Of a stretch of 61,314 bases of DNA, positions 1 to 8,980 are shown in pieces (position 1 is the stretch's first letter; each line of letters begins with the position of its first letter). The DNA is from Bacteroidales bacterium (lineage in GTDB: Bacteria; Bacteroidota; Bacteroidia; Bacteroidales; M50B96). The stretch covers positions 1 to 61,314 of the forward strand of contig JAIOYV010000037.1 of the NCBI GenBank assembly GCA_021740905.1. The letters are read 5' to 3'. Made by a program: the position numbers and the translations under genes. The notes under the pieces are model-generated. The model did not search any database. It saw only the letters and a program-made list of their open reading frames with translations, and had not been told where the DNA came from.

Positions 1-83
1 AACCAAATAAACCAAAAAGGAGGCAACATGTAAACCAAACATAAACGAATCTTGACAGTAGCGTAAGCCACTGAATAGGGAAT

Positions 84-1040
84 TTATGCGCTTATCCCAA
101 ATGGGTTTCTAATATTACTCAGATTAGGAATAGCTGGCATAAAACGTCCCATTTTTGTAATACGGGGGTCGTTTTTTATCTTTATGAATTTCATCATTTT
201 CTTTTTCTTCCAAGTATTTAGTTGAAACTCACAAATATCCTGGCCTTTTGCATCTTTTAATATTACAGAACATTGGCCAGTGGGCGACTCTTTACATAAA
301 GGGCAGTCGTAAATAGGTCTTTCTTCAACCTGTTCCTTGTCCTCTGAATACTGGTTATTGGTTTGTGACAAAGTTTTTAGCATCGCATCGGCATTTATCT
401 TCATCGACCGGAATTTATGAAAGGGGAAAATACTGTATCCCTTACCTACCCTTTTTCCTGAATAAAACAGGGGACCTTTTGATTCGATTTTAATCAGGAA
501 GATAATAATCAGAAAAAGAGGGGATAACAATATGAGAACAATCGTTGCAAACAAGATGTCAAATGTCCGCTTCCAAAGCGGGGTGACTACTTGACGCTTC
601 TTATTTTCGAGGTAGGTGAGCATGTTTTGTTGCAATTTGAATTTCTTTAGGAAAGCAATTCTTTTATACAATCGTTCTGGCTTTAAGGGTTTCTGATATA
701 TATCGCACACCCTTAATTTAAGGGCCCTTTCTTTATCTTCTGATGAATAACTTTGGTCTACCAATATATATGGTATCATTTGCCATTTGTCATTTTGTTG
801 AATTTCTTTAAATAGGCCAAAACCATTTATCCCTTCAACAATAATCTCCGAAACAATGGCATCGGGATGAGGTGAATTTTCGAGGTGATTGACGGCAAGA
901 TACCCGTTTCTTTTGTGTGTAATAGTAAAAAGAGCACTGTCCTCAAGCTCTTTAACAAAATTAGAATCAATACCTATGTACAATAAGTTGAACTTTTCAT
1001 TCTTCGCTTCCATTTCAATGTTGTCTTTCTTTTCAACCAT
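84..1040 (-). CDS. Receiver-like domain fused to sugar transferase, C-terminus lost
   Basis: The 318-residue product has a receiver-like domain (about 17-130) followed by a WcaJ-type sugar-phosphate transferase domain from about 155. The transferase part shows KRTFDI, a membrane hairpin (about 160-185), KGPLFYSGKRVGK and FHKFRSM. A Cys-rich insert (C246, C249, C257, C270) precedes NDPRITKMGRF. Family members normally continue with a DELPQ...NVLKGD...GPRP-like core; here homology stops after GRFM and a TAA follows about 18 codons later. The missing piece is not in any frame of the remaining 83 bases. In the receiver part the phosphoacceptor Asp is replaced by Glu (E65 in VSEIIVEG), the Ser/Thr switch by Asp (D95), and Lys117 is kept. 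Its usual role would be to start exopolysaccharide or O-antigen assembly on undecaprenyl phosphate. This copy is probably broken, or rearranged at the window edge. It lies 38 bp after a stand-alone receiver gene. Confidence 0.75.
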   Translation of the reverse strand: MVEKKDNIEMEAKNEKFNLLYIGIDSNFVKELEDSALFTITHKRNGYLAVNHLENSPHPDAIVSEIIVEGINGFGLFKEIQQNDKWQMIPYILVDQSYSSEDKERALKLRVCDIYQKPLKPERLYKRIAFLKKFKLQQNMLTYLENKKRQVVTPLWKRTFDILFATIVLILLSPLFLIIIFLIKIESKGPLFYSGKRVGKGYSIFPFHKFRSMKINADAMLKTLSQTNNQYSEDKEQVEERPIYDCPLCKESPTGQCSVILKDAKGQDICEFQLNTWKKKKMMKFIKIKNDPRITKMGRFMPAIPNLSNIRNPFGISA

Positions 1041-1078
1041 AAACCTATTCGTTTTGATAGGTTTTAACGGAAAAGAAT

Positions 1079-1453
1079 TTAAAAAGTTCGACCTAAGCCA
1101 ATTTCAATTTTCACATCCAGTTCTTCGGGGTTGAAGGGTTTAACAATAAAATCATTTGCACCTGCCTTTAAATACTTTACTCTTTCGGCACTCGTATCGA
1201 GGCCTGAAAGCATAATGATTGGGATGTCCTTAAAAAAACCGCTTGTTCTTACATTCTGGATAAATTCGTAGCCGTTCATCTTGGGCATGTCGGCATCACA
1301 AACAATAAGGTTTGGCATATTGCCATCTTGCAACCATGTTAATGCTTCAAGTCCATCATTTTTTGCTTCAACATCGTAATTCTTACTGAGGAAGGTGACC
1401 AGTAAAGTTCGGATGGTAATTTCGTCGTCGATTACAAGTAATTTCTTTTTCAT
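1079..1453 (-). CDS. Single-domain response regulator (CheY-like)
   Basis: The 124-residue protein is one receiver domain with every expected residue: acidic pair D9/D10, phosphoacceptor D53 in VCDADMPKMNG, Ser83 switch, and K105 in IVKPF. It has no output domain. It is transcribed just ahead of the receiver-sugar transferase fusion (38 bp gap), so the two are probably one operon. A phosphorylatable receiver next to a receiver-like domain with Glu at the phosphosite suggests control of polysaccharide initiation. That link is inference. No kinase gene is adjacent. Confidence 0.88.
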   Translation of the reverse strand: MKKKLLVIDDEITIRTLLVTFLSKNYDVEAKNDGLEALTWLQDGNMPNLIVCDADMPKMNGYEFIQNVRTSGFFKDIPIIMLSGLDTSAERVKYLKAGANDFIVKPFNPEELDVKIEIGLGRTF

Positions 1454-1567
1454 ACGCTTTATCCTGAATTATTTTCGAATATATTGAAACTTATTTTATT
1501 AAGTTAAGTATAAATTTTATTGACATAACAATGAGTAAAATCAATGTAACAAAAATATAAAAATATC

Positions 1568-1575
1568 TATCTTTG
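1568..1575 (+). promoter_or_regulatory. Candidate Bacteroidota -7 box for ugd
   Basis: TATCTTTG matches the TAnnTTTG -7 consensus and lies about 60 bases before the ugd ATG. No convincing -33 TTTG was seen, so only the -7 box is claimed. The surrounding 180-bp spacer is AT-rich and separates divergent genes. Confidence 0.4.
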
Positions 1576-1634
1576 AAGAAAATATGCAAATCTTAAATAT
1601 AAATAATCATTATTTTTAACTTAACAGATTAATT

Positions 1635-2966
1635 ATGAGAATATCAATAGTTGGTTCAGGCTATGTTGGCCTGGTTTCTGGAACCTGTTTTGCTGAAACC
1701 GGAATTACGGTTACCTGTGTTGATGTGGACAAGAACAAAATCGACAACTTAAATAAGGGCATCCTCCCTATTTATGAACCTGGCCTCGAAACCATGATTG
1801 AGCGCAATGTGGAAAAAGGACGTTTGTTTTTTACCACAAGCCTGAAAGATTCGATTGAAAAAAGTGATGCGGTTTTTATTGCTGTTGGAACACCTCCCGA
1901 CGAAGATGGTAGTGCCGATTTGCAGTATGTTCTTGCTGTGGCCGCCGAAGTAGGAAGGCACATCGACCATTATATGGTCGTCGTAACTAAGAGTACTGTT
2001 CCTATTGGCACAGCGAAAAGAGTAAAAGCAGCGGTACAGGCCGAACTCGATAAGAGAGGGGTTGACATCCAGTTTGATGTTGCTTCGAACCCCGAATTCC
2101 TAAAAGAAGGTGATGCCATCGACGATTTCCTGAAACCAGATCGTATTGTTGTAGGTGTGGAATCGGAGTTGGCCGAAAAAACCATGCGCCGCCTCTATAA
2201 ACCATTTACATTGAACAACCATCCCATTTTGTTTATGGACGTGCCTTCGGCAGAATTAACAAAGTATGCTGCCAATTCGATGCTTGCGACCAAGATTAGT
2301 TTTATGAACGATATTGCCAACCTCTGCGAAAAAGTAGGCGCCGATGTAAATAATGTTCGTGCTGGTATTGGAAGCGATAGCCGCATAGGCAGCAAATTCT
2401 TGTATGCTGGTATTGGATATGGAGGTTCTTGTTTCCCTAAGGATGTGAAAGCATTGATTCGTACATCGGACGATTACGGACATTCACTTGAAATACTAAA
2501 GGCTGTTGAAGATGTTAACGATCGTCAGAAATCGTTTATGTTCAGCAAAATATTGGCTCACTATAATGGGGACCTTAAAGGAAAAAGATTTGCTATCTGG
2601 GGGCTGTCCTTTAAACCCAATACCGACGATATGCGCGAAGCCCCTGCACTTGTGATGATTGACAAGTTGCTTGATGCTGGAGCCGAAATGAAAGCGTACG
2701 ACCCGGTAGCTATGGAAGAAGCAGAGCGCAGGTTAGGCCCCGACAAAGTTACTTTTGTCGACGATCAGTACGAAGCCCTAATCGATGCCGATGCGCTTAT
2801 CATAATGACCGAATGGAATGAATTCAGGGTGCCCAAGTTTACCATTGTTGAAAAGCTGATGAAATCGAAAGTGATTTTCGATGGCCGGAATATTTATGAT
2901 CCGAAGGAAATGGCAGAATTTGGATATACGTATTTTGGAGTTGGCCGAATGACACACAATAAATAA
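1635..2966 (+). CDS. ugd: UDP-glucose 6-dehydrogenase
   Basis: This cytosolic enzyme oxidises UDP-glucose to UDP-glucuronate with two NAD+. The 443-residue protein starts with the Rossmann motif GSGYVG (7-12). It has the family signatures STVPIGT (120-126) and NPEFLKEG (152-159), Lys210 in AELTKYAAN, and catalytic Cys266 in YGGSCFPKD. A UDP-binding domain with FAIWGLSFKPNTDDMR follows. Length is normal for the family. The next gene is UDP-glucuronate decarboxylase, which uses its product, so the pair would make UDP-xylose. A strong hairpin terminator lies directly after the stop, so the next gene probably has its own promoter. Confidence 0.95.
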   Translation: MRISIVGSGYVGLVSGTCFAETGITVTCVDVDKNKIDNLNKGILPIYEPGLETMIERNVEKGRLFFTTSLKDSIEKSDAVFIAVGTPPDEDGSADLQYVLAVAAEVGRHIDHYMVVVTKSTVPIGTAKRVKAAVQAELDKRGVDIQFDVASNPEFLKEGDAIDDFLKPDRIVVGVESELAEKTMRRLYKPFTLNNHPILFMDVPSAELTKYAANSMLATKISFMNDIANLCEKVGADVNNVRAGIGSDSRIGSKFLYAGIGYGGSCFPKDVKALIRTSDDYGHSLEILKAVEDVNDRQKSFMFSKILAHYNGDLKGKRFAIWGLSFKPNTDDMREAPALVMIDKLLDAGAEMKAYDPVAMEEAERRLGPDKVTFVDDQYEALIDADALIIMTEWNEFRVPKFTIVEKLMKSKVIFDGRNIYDPKEMAEFGYTYFGVGRMTHNK

Positions 2967-2976
2967 ATTTTTAAAT

Positions 2977-3017
2977 ATTGAATAGGGGATCACTAAGGTT
3001 CCCTATTCAATTTTTTA
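2977..3017 (+). terminator. Rho-independent terminator after ugd
   Basis: A perfect 11-bp stem (ATTGAATAGGG, 2977-2987, pairing with 3001-3011) encloses a 13-base loop and is followed by a T run (3011-3016). It starts 11 bases after the ugd stop. Confidence 0.85.
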
Positions 3018-3074
3018 ATAGTCGTTTTTTTATACTGAATGACTAAGATATTATAATCAATAAAAAGTATTCGC

Positions 3075-4034
3075 ATGAAAAAAATCCTGATTACCGGGGG
3101 CGCAGGCTTTCTCGGGTCTCACCTTAGCGAACGCCTGCTGAACGAAGGGAATGAAGTAATTTGCCTCGATAATTTTTTTACCGGTGGGAAACAAAATGTG
3201 CTTCATTTGTTAGACAATCCTTTTTTTGAGTTAATTCGTCACGATGTGACTATGCCCTTCTTCATCGAAGTGGATGAAATTTACAACCTGGCTTGTCCTG
3301 CATCGCCCATCCACTATCAGTTCAACCCAATAAAGACGGTAAAGACTTCGGTGATGGGTGCAGTGAACATGTTAGGGCTTGCCAAGCGTATCGGTGCGCG
3401 TATATTGCAGGCATCGACCAGCGAAGTGTATGGCGATCCCACAGTTCATCCACAAGAAGAAAGCTACTGGGGCAATGTGAACCCCATTGGAATTCGCTCG
3501 TGCTACGACGAAGGGAAACGTTGTGCTGAAACCCTGTTCGTAAATTACCACCATCAAAATAATGTGAAGATAAAAATCATCAGAATATTCAACACGTATG
3601 GGCCGCGCATGCACCCGCACGATGGCCGGGTGGTATCGAATTTTATCATGCAGGCACTGCGTGGCCAGGACATTACCATTTATGGCGATGGAAAACAAAC
3701 CCGCAGTTTCCAGTATGTGGATGATTTAGTAGAGGGAATGATACGGATGATGGCCTCGCACGAAGATTTTATTGGCCCCGTAAACATTGGCAATCCTGGC
3801 GAATTTACCATGCTCGAACTGGCCGAAAAAGTGATTAAACTTACCGGAGCGAAATCGAAAATAATCCACATGCCACTTCCTGCTGATGACCCGACCCAAC
3901 GAAAACCTGATATCAGCCTTGCCAAAAAAGAGCTGAACAATTGGGAACCTAAGATCCCGCTTGAGGAAGGGTTGGGGTATACCATAGCGTATTTTGATAA
4001 GCTGATTAAGGATGGTTCGATCGACAAGTTCTAA
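3075..4034 (+). CDS. uxs: UDP-glucuronate decarboxylase (UDP-xylose synthase)
   Basis: This extended short-chain dehydrogenase oxidises and decarboxylates UDP-glucuronate to UDP-xylose using bound NAD+. The 319-residue protein has TGGAGFLG (7-14), a cofactor-binding acidic residue at D32, [12 protein letters not shown] (71-82), STSEVYGDP (114-122) and the YxxxK pair Y144/K148 in SCYDEGKR. The CPASP and SCYDEGKR signatures separate it from RmlB-type dTDP-glucose dehydratases, which were considered first. It sits immediately downstream of ugd, its substrate supplier. Confidence 0.92.
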   Translation: MKKILITGGAGFLGSHLSERLLNEGNEVICLDNFFTGGKQNVLHLLDNPFFELIRHDVTMPFFIEVDEIYNLACPASPIHYQFNPIKTVKTSVMGAVNMLGLAKRIGARILQASTSEVYGDPTVHPQEESYWGNVNPIGIRSCYDEGKRCAETLFVNYHHQNNVKIKIIRIFNTYGPRMHPHDGRVVSNFIMQALRGQDITIYGDGKQTRSFQYVDDLVEGMIRMMASHEDFIGPVNIGNPGEFTMLELAEKVIKLTGAKSKIIHMPLPADDPTQRKPDISLAKKELNNWEPKIPLEEGLGYTIAYFDKLIKDGSIDKF

Positions 4035-4326
4035 TTCAGGTTTATATTTGAAACTGATGCAAAGATTGTATTTCGATTTCGAAGCAAGGATCACCGATTT
4101 TTGATTTTAGATTTGTCAAAAACCTTATTTTTTGAAATTTGAATTTACACGGAAATGAACAGAATAAAATCTGTGAATAATCTGTTGCATTTTCCAATTA
4201 ACAGCTTTAGCCACAGATTCGCAGATTAAAAGATACAATTTTGGCCGATTAATTTTAAAATATTCGTTTTCTTGCAGATCAAATTTCACTGAAATTTATT
4301 ATTCTTAACTTATAAACTAAAAAACT
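4035..4326. other. Non-coding spacer with an inverted-repeat element
   Basis: No gene was found in this AT-rich 292-bp spacer. It contains an imperfect inverted repeat: AATCTGTGAATAATCTGT (4168-4185) opposite CCACAGATTCGCAGATT (4211-4227). The same words recur in the spacer at 26313-26423. A short phrase, GATTTTTGATTTTAGATTTG (about 4097-4116), nearly recurs around 13317. Confidence 0.6.
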
Positions 4327-5217
4327 ATGAAAGGAATTATTTTGGCAGGTGGGGCTGGAACCCGTCTCTATCCAATCACAAAAAGTATCTCGAAACAGAT
4401 TATTCCTATTTACGACAAGCCGATGATTTACTACCCCTTATCGGTGTTGATGCTGGCTGGCATTCGTGAAATCCTGATTATCTCAACACCACAGGATATA
4501 TCGTTGTATCAAAATCTACTGGGCGATGGTAGTTTTCTCGGTATAAATTTGCAGTATGCTATACAACCTTCGCCCGATGGATTGGCCCAGGCTTTTATCA
4601 TTGGCGAAAAATTCGTGGGCAACGACACAGCCTGCCTGGTTTTGGGCGACAATATCTTTTATGGCTATGGCCTTACAAAGATGCTTAGGGAATCGGCACA
4701 ACTGAAAGACGGGGCCGAAGTTTTTGGCTACTATGTAAACGACCCGGAACGCTATGGTGTGGCTGAATTTGATGCATCAGGAAAAGTATTGAGCATTGAA
4801 GAAAAACCGGAGAAGCCAAAATCGAATTATGCAGTCACAGGGTTATATTTCTATAGCAACGATGTGGTTGAAAAGGCCAAAAACCTGAAACCATCGGCAC
4901 GTGGCGAACTTGAAATCACCGACCTCAACCGCTTGTTCCTCGAAGAGGACAGGTTGAAAGTTAAATTGCTTGGTCGGGGAATGGCCTGGTTAGACACCGG
5001 TACCCACGAAAGCTTGTTGGAAGCATCGAACTTTATTGCCACTATCGAGCATCGGCAAGGATTGAAAGTGGCCTGTCTCGAAGAAATTGCATTCAGCTAT
5101 GGCTATATCTCGAATGCTGAATTGCGCAAGTTGGCCGAACCATTGAGCAAAAATAAATATGGGCAGTACCTCATTAGTGTGGCAGAAGGTAAAATAAAGC
5201 CCATCAACGTAAGCTAA
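4327..5217 (+). CDS. rmlA: Glucose-1-phosphate thymidylyltransferase
   Basis: RmlA couples dTTP and glucose-1-phosphate to dTDP-glucose, the first step towards dTDP-L-rhamnose. The 296-residue protein opens with the nucleotidyltransferase signature GGAGTRLYP (8-16). It has the metal-binding aspartate D108 in [28 protein letters not shown], and a C-terminal region ([11 protein letters not shown]) typical of RmlA. Length is normal. It is followed by rmlC and rmlD in the same direction. rmlB is not between them and was not found in the window. Confidence 0.95.
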   Translation: MKGIILAGGAGTRLYPITKSISKQIIPIYDKPMIYYPLSVLMLAGIREILIISTPQDISLYQNLLGDGSFLGINLQYAIQPSPDGLAQAFIIGEKFVGNDTACLVLGDNIFYGYGLTKMLRESAQLKDGAEVFGYYVNDPERYGVAEFDASGKVLSIEEKPEKPKSNYAVTGLYFYSNDVVEKAKNLKPSARGELEITDLNRLFLEEDRLKVKLLGRGMAWLDTGTHESLLEASNFIATIEHRQGLKVACLEEIAFSYGYISNAELRKLAEPLSKNKYGQYLISVAEGKIKPINVS

Positions 5218-5258
5218 ACGCATTGATTATATAAACTTTAGAATATATGAGAAAAAGG

Positions 5259-5300
5259 ATTGTGCCGGGAATTTAATTATTCGGGCACATTCTTTATTTT
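5259..5300 (+). terminator. Possible terminator between rmlA and rmlC
   Basis: TGTGCC (5261-5266) can pair with GGCACA (5284-5289), with extra imperfect pairs inside, and is followed by TTCTTTATTTTT. It may attenuate transcription between rmlA and rmlC. The stem is short and interrupted. Confidence 0.5.
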
Positions 5301-5334
5301 TGGGAGTTTTTAATTTCGACAGAAAATTTAACAG

Positions 5335-5895
5335 ATGAATATTATTGAAACTAAATTACCGGGCTTATTCTTGATTGAACCCAAAGTTTTTACCGACGAT
5401 CGGGGCTATTTCTTTGAGAGCTACAATGAGGCCAGTTTTAAAAAACACGGGCTTGATTATACCTTTATCCAGGACAACGAGTCGATGTCGTCGTATGGCG
5501 TGATCCGTGGCTTGCATTATCAGTTAGCTCCTTATTCACAGGCTAAATTGATCAGGGTGCTGGACGGCATAATTTACGATGTAGCGGTCGATATCCGGGA
5601 GAACTCACCTACTTACGGACAGTGGCAAGGATTCGAGATTTCTGGCGAAAATAAACTTCAATTGCTTATCCCTCGTGGCTTTGCTCATGGTTTTTCGGTA
5701 CTCAGCGAGCAAGTTACCTTCTTATATAAATGCGACAACCTTTATTTCCCAGAAGCCGACCGGGGCATCAATTTCAACGATCCCACCTTGAATATAGACT
5801 GGGGAGTTGATCCGGCAAAAGCCATCGTGTCGCCTAAAGATAGGATACTCCCAACCATTTCGGAAGCTGAAAAAAACTTTGTTTTTAATCAATAA
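5335..5895 (+). CDS. rmlC: dTDP-4-dehydrorhamnose 3,5-epimerase
   Basis: RmlC epimerises dTDP-4-keto-6-deoxyglucose at C3 and C5. The 186-residue cupin has catalytic His61 in GLHYQ, Lys71, a second conserved His118 in PRGFAHGF, and Tyr131 in TFLYKCD. DDRGYFFESY (21-30) is also typical. It lies 8 bp before rmlD and is almost certainly co-transcribed with it. Confidence 0.95.
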   Translation: MNIIETKLPGLFLIEPKVFTDDRGYFFESYNEASFKKHGLDYTFIQDNESMSSYGVIRGLHYQLAPYSQAKLIRVLDGIIYDVAVDIRENSPTYGQWQGFEISGENKLQLLIPRGFAHGFSVLSEQVTFLYKCDNLYFPEADRGINFNDPTLNIDWGVDPAKAIVSPKDRILPTISEAEKNFVFNQ

Positions 5896-5903
5896 TTGAC
5901 TTA

Positions 5904-6779
5904 ATGAAAAAGATCCTCATAACCGGAGCCAACGGTCAGCTCGGCAGCGAGATAAATGAGTTAGCCGCTTTATATCCCAATTTCGAATTTGTATTTACCG
6001 ATGTCGCAGAATTGGATATTACAAAGCCGGATGCAATTGAAGCCTTTCTAAAAGACCAAGAGTTTAATTATCTTGTCAATTGTGCGGCCTACACTGCCGT
6101 CGACAAGGCGGAAGAAGATACCGAAATGGCTTTTTTGATTAACAGGGATGCAGTCAAATACCTTGCTCTTGCTTCAAAAAAACACAATATGGCAATGGTG
6201 CATGTCTCCACCGATTATGTGTTCGACGGAACCAACCATATACCTTATAAGGAAAGCGATCCTACGAAACCCAATTCAGCTTATGGCAGGACCAAGGAGG
6301 CAGGAGAGAAAGAGTTTTTGGCTTCTGGTGTTGATGGAGTAATTGTGCGGACTTCCTGGTTGTACTCTAGTTTTGGGAATAATTTTGTAAAAACCATGCT
6401 CAGGCTTGGTGCCGAAAGGGATGAACTTCGGGTGATTTTCGACCAAATTGGAACGCCTACTTATGCCCCTGACCTGGCCAAAACAATACTCGATATCCTT
6501 GTTCAAACTGAAAAAGACGGCTCAAAATTAAAGCCTGCCATATATCATTTCTCCAACGAAGGGGTGTGTTCGTGGTACGATTTCGCAAAAGAGATTATTG
6601 ATACGGTCCATTTAAAGTGCATGGTGGTGCCTATCGAAACAAAAGATTATCCGCTGCCAGCCAACCGTCCATCCTATTCGGTATTAAATAAAGGGCTGGT
6701 GAAGGAGAAATTTGGGATTGAAATTCCTCATTGGAAAGAAAGTTTAATTCGCTGTTTAAAAGAGCTTAAAGTAAATTGA
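5904..6779 (+). CDS. rmlD: dTDP-4-dehydrorhamnose reductase
   Basis: RmlD reduces the RmlC product to dTDP-L-rhamnose with NAD(P)H. The 291-residue protein has TGANGQLG (7-14), NCAAYTAVDKAE (59-70), VSTDYVFDG (101-109), the YxxxK pair Y127/K131 and RTSWLYSSFGNNFV. It follows rmlC by 8 bp and precedes the phosphohexomutase by 26 bp. Confidence 0.95.
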   Translation: MKKILITGANGQLGSEINELAALYPNFEFVFTDVAELDITKPDAIEAFLKDQEFNYLVNCAAYTAVDKAEEDTEMAFLINRDAVKYLALASKKHNMAMVHVSTDYVFDGTNHIPYKESDPTKPNSAYGRTKEAGEKEFLASGVDGVIVRTSWLYSSFGNNFVKTMLRLGAERDELRVIFDQIGTPTYAPDLAKTILDILVQTEKDGSKLKPAIYHFSNEGVCSWYDFAKEIIDTVHLKCMVVPIETKDYPLPANRPSYSVLNKGLVKEKFGIEIPHWKESLIRCLKELKVN

Positions 6780-6805
6780 TTAGCTAACTATAAAAAAATC
6801 AAGAT

Positions 6806-8545
6806 ATGAAAAACGAAGATTTATTAGTCCAGGTAAAAGAGAAAGCTAAAATGTGGCTTGAGGGCAATTTCGACCAGGAAACTAAAGATGCTGTGAAGAA
6901 CATGCTGGAAAACGATGAAGCCCAGCTAATCGAGTCATTCTATAAAGACCTTGAATTTGGTACGGGCGGATTGCGTGGCATCATGGGCGTGGGCACCAAC
7001 CGCATGAACATCTACACGGTAGGCATGGCAACTCAGGGCCTTTGCAATTACCTGAAAAAGAATTATGGGGAAAATACTGAGATCAAGGTCGCCATTGCCC
7101 ACGATTGCCGGAACAACAGCCCCATGTTTGCCAAAACTGTGGCTCAAATTTTCTCTGCCAATAATATCAAAGCTTATCTTTTTGAATCCCTTCGCCCTAC
7201 TCCTGAGTTGTCGTTTGCTATCCGTCATTTTGGATGTAAAAGTGGGGTGGTAATTACCGCTTCTCATAACCCAAAAGAATACAATGGCTTTAAAGCCTAC
7301 TGGGAAGATGGCGCCCAATTGATCGAGCCGCACGACAAAAATGTGGTTGAGGAAGCTGCAACAATTTCTGTCGATGAAATTAAATTTGAGGGGAACGATG
7401 CCCTGATTGAAATAATAGGGAAAGAGTTTGATGAAATCTATCTAAATAAAATCAAAGAGCTTTCACTCAACCCTGAAATCATCAAAAAGCACAATGATCT
7501 AAAAATTGTATATACACCCATTCATGGTACAGGCGTTGAGCTTGTTCCGGCAGTATTGAGGAAATTTGGTTTCGAAAATGTTTTCAATATCCCTGAACAG
7601 GATGTGGTTTCGGGAGATTTCCCGACCGTAGTCTCACCAAACCCTGAAGAATCGGCAGCTTTAAACATGGCTCTGGAGAAGGCCAAGTCAATCGATGCAG
7701 ACCTTATCCTCGCCACCGATCCCGATGCTGACAGGGTGGGGATTGCCATCAAAAACGATAAAGGGGAATTTATTCTTGTCAATGGTAACCAAACCGCAGT
7801 CTTGCTGACTTATTACCTTGTGCATCAGTGGAACGAGAAAGGAAAATTGCACGGCAAGGAGTATATCGTCAAGACGATTGTTACTTCAGAGCTTATGGCT
7901 GAAATAGCCGAAAAATATAAGTTGGAATATTTCGATACACTCACCGGGTTTAAGTTTATTGCCGATATCATCCGAAAAAATGAAGGCCGGAAAACTTACA
8001 TCGGGGGAGGGGAAGAAAGCTATGGTTACCTGGTGGGTGATTTTGTCCGCGACAAAGATGCCATTTCGGCCTGTGCCATGATTGCAGAAACAGCAGCCTG
8101 GGCAAGAGAACAAGGTAAAACGATGTTCGATTTGATGCTGGATATTTTCATCGAATTCGGTTTTTATAAAGAAGATATGATTTCTATTACCCGCAAGGGA
8201 AAATCGGGTGCCGAGGAAATCCAGAAAATGATGGATGATTTCCGCATGAAACCACCCGATTCCATAGCCGGTTCGGATGTGATGCTGGTACACGATTATC
8301 TTCAGCAAAAAACATTCGACCAACTAAGCCACCTGCGCTACGATATTGAATTACCCAAATCGAATGTGCTGCAATTTATCACCCAGGACGGTACTAAAGT
8401 ATCAATCAGGCCATCGGGCACCGAGCCAAAAATCAAGTTTTATTTTAGTGTGAAAGGCGATTTGCTCACCCGCGCTGATTTTTATAAGGTAGATGCCGAA
8501 CTGGACAAAAAAATTAAGCACATAGTGAAGGAACTTGGTCTGTGA
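6806..8545 (+). CDS. Alpha-D-phosphohexomutase (phosphoglucomutase/phosphomannomutase)
   Basis: This enzyme interconverts hexose 1- and 6-phosphates and could supply glucose-1-phosphate to RmlA and to UDP-glucose synthesis. The 579-residue protein has the phosphoserine loop TASHNPKEYNG (phospho-Ser153), the Mg2+ loop TDPDADR (D305, D307, D309), the sugar-binding GGGEESYGY, and the phosphate-binding RPSGTEPKIKFY near the C-terminus. Its length fits the long PgcA-like branch. Whether it prefers glucose or mannose cannot be told from sequence. Its stop overlaps the next start (TGATG). Confidence 0.9.
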   Translation: MKNEDLLVQVKEKAKMWLEGNFDQETKDAVKNMLENDEAQLIESFYKDLEFGTGGLRGIMGVGTNRMNIYTVGMATQGLCNYLKKNYGENTEIKVAIAHDCRNNSPMFAKTVAQIFSANNIKAYLFESLRPTPELSFAIRHFGCKSGVVITASHNPKEYNGFKAYWEDGAQLIEPHDKNVVEEAATISVDEIKFEGNDALIEIIGKEFDEIYLNKIKELSLNPEIIKKHNDLKIVYTPIHGTGVELVPAVLRKFGFENVFNIPEQDVVSGDFPTVVSPNPEESAALNMALEKAKSIDADLILATDPDADRVGIAIKNDKGEFILVNGNQTAVLLTYYLVHQWNEKGKLHGKEYIVKTIVTSELMAEIAEKYKLEYFDTLTGFKFIADIIRKNEGRKTYIGGGEESYGYLVGDFVRDKDAISACAMIAETAAWAREQGKTMFDLMLDIFIEFGFYKEDMISITRKGKSGAEEIQKMMDDFRMKPPDSIAGSDVMLVHDYLQQKTFDQLSHLRYDIELPKSNVLQFITQDGTKVSIRPSGTEPKIKFYFSVKGDLLTRADFYKVDAELDKKIKHIVKELGL

Positions 8546-8754
8546 TGGGACGATTAAAGGAAATCCTGATTGGCTGGCGCAACCTGATTTTCGGCAACCC
8601 CCAAACCCGACAGTTGGCGAAAGAGCGGATGGAAATATGTGGTACCTGCGAACACGCCAGCAGAAGTGTTTACCTGCACTGCGATAGATGTGGATGCTAC
8701 ATACCAGCAAAGGCGAATAGTCCCGATTCTAATTGTCCTGTAGGGTTATGGTAA
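8545..8754 (+). CDS. Small Cys-rich, probable zinc-binding protein
   Basis: The 69-residue protein has CxxC (ICGTCEH), then CDRCGCYIPAK and a final NCPVGLW. This is six cysteines arranged like a small treble-clef or zinc ribbon. The N-terminal third is basic and amphipathic. The ATG overlaps the stop of the mutase gene (TGATG). An alternative GTG start three bases earlier would add one residue. Translational coupling suggests a link to the polysaccharide genes, but no function is assigned. Confidence 0.7.
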   Translation: MGRLKEILIGWRNLIFGNPQTRQLAKERMEICGTCEHASRSVYLHCDRCGCYIPAKANSPDSNCPVGLW

Positions 8755-8802
8755 GGTATTTTAAATTTTAAATGTTGAATCAATGTCGTTTAGTTTAGGA
8801 TT

Positions 8803-8894
8803 GGAACGCTGATAACGCGGATGCAAGCAACGCTGATTTCTTAAATCATTAACACGTTTTATCCGCGTTTGAAAATCCGTATTATCCGCATTCC
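8803..8894. repeat. Imperfect inverted repeat in spacer
   Basis: GGAACGCTGATAACGCGGAT (8803-8822) faces the reverse complement of GGAATGCGGATAATACGGAT (8875-8894). Related words (AACGCTGATTT, ATCCGCGTTT) lie between them. The surrounding spacer (8755-8980) has no gene. Confidence 0.65.
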
Positions 8895-8980
8895 ATTTTT
8901 ATTAATTTGATTACCAAACGGTATTGAATGTTGAATTCGGTAAAGGGTAATCTAATTTCAAGTTTCAAATTTCGAATATA

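Noticed and set aside
889-1134. 81-codon plus-strand frame
   Set aside because: Antisense to the sugar transferase fusion and the receiver gene, both with clear domains.
3075-4034. Initial reading as RmlB (dTDP-glucose 4,6-dehydratase)
   Set aside because: CPASPIHYQ and SCYDEGKR are signatures of UDP-glucuronate decarboxylase, and ugd is directly upstream.
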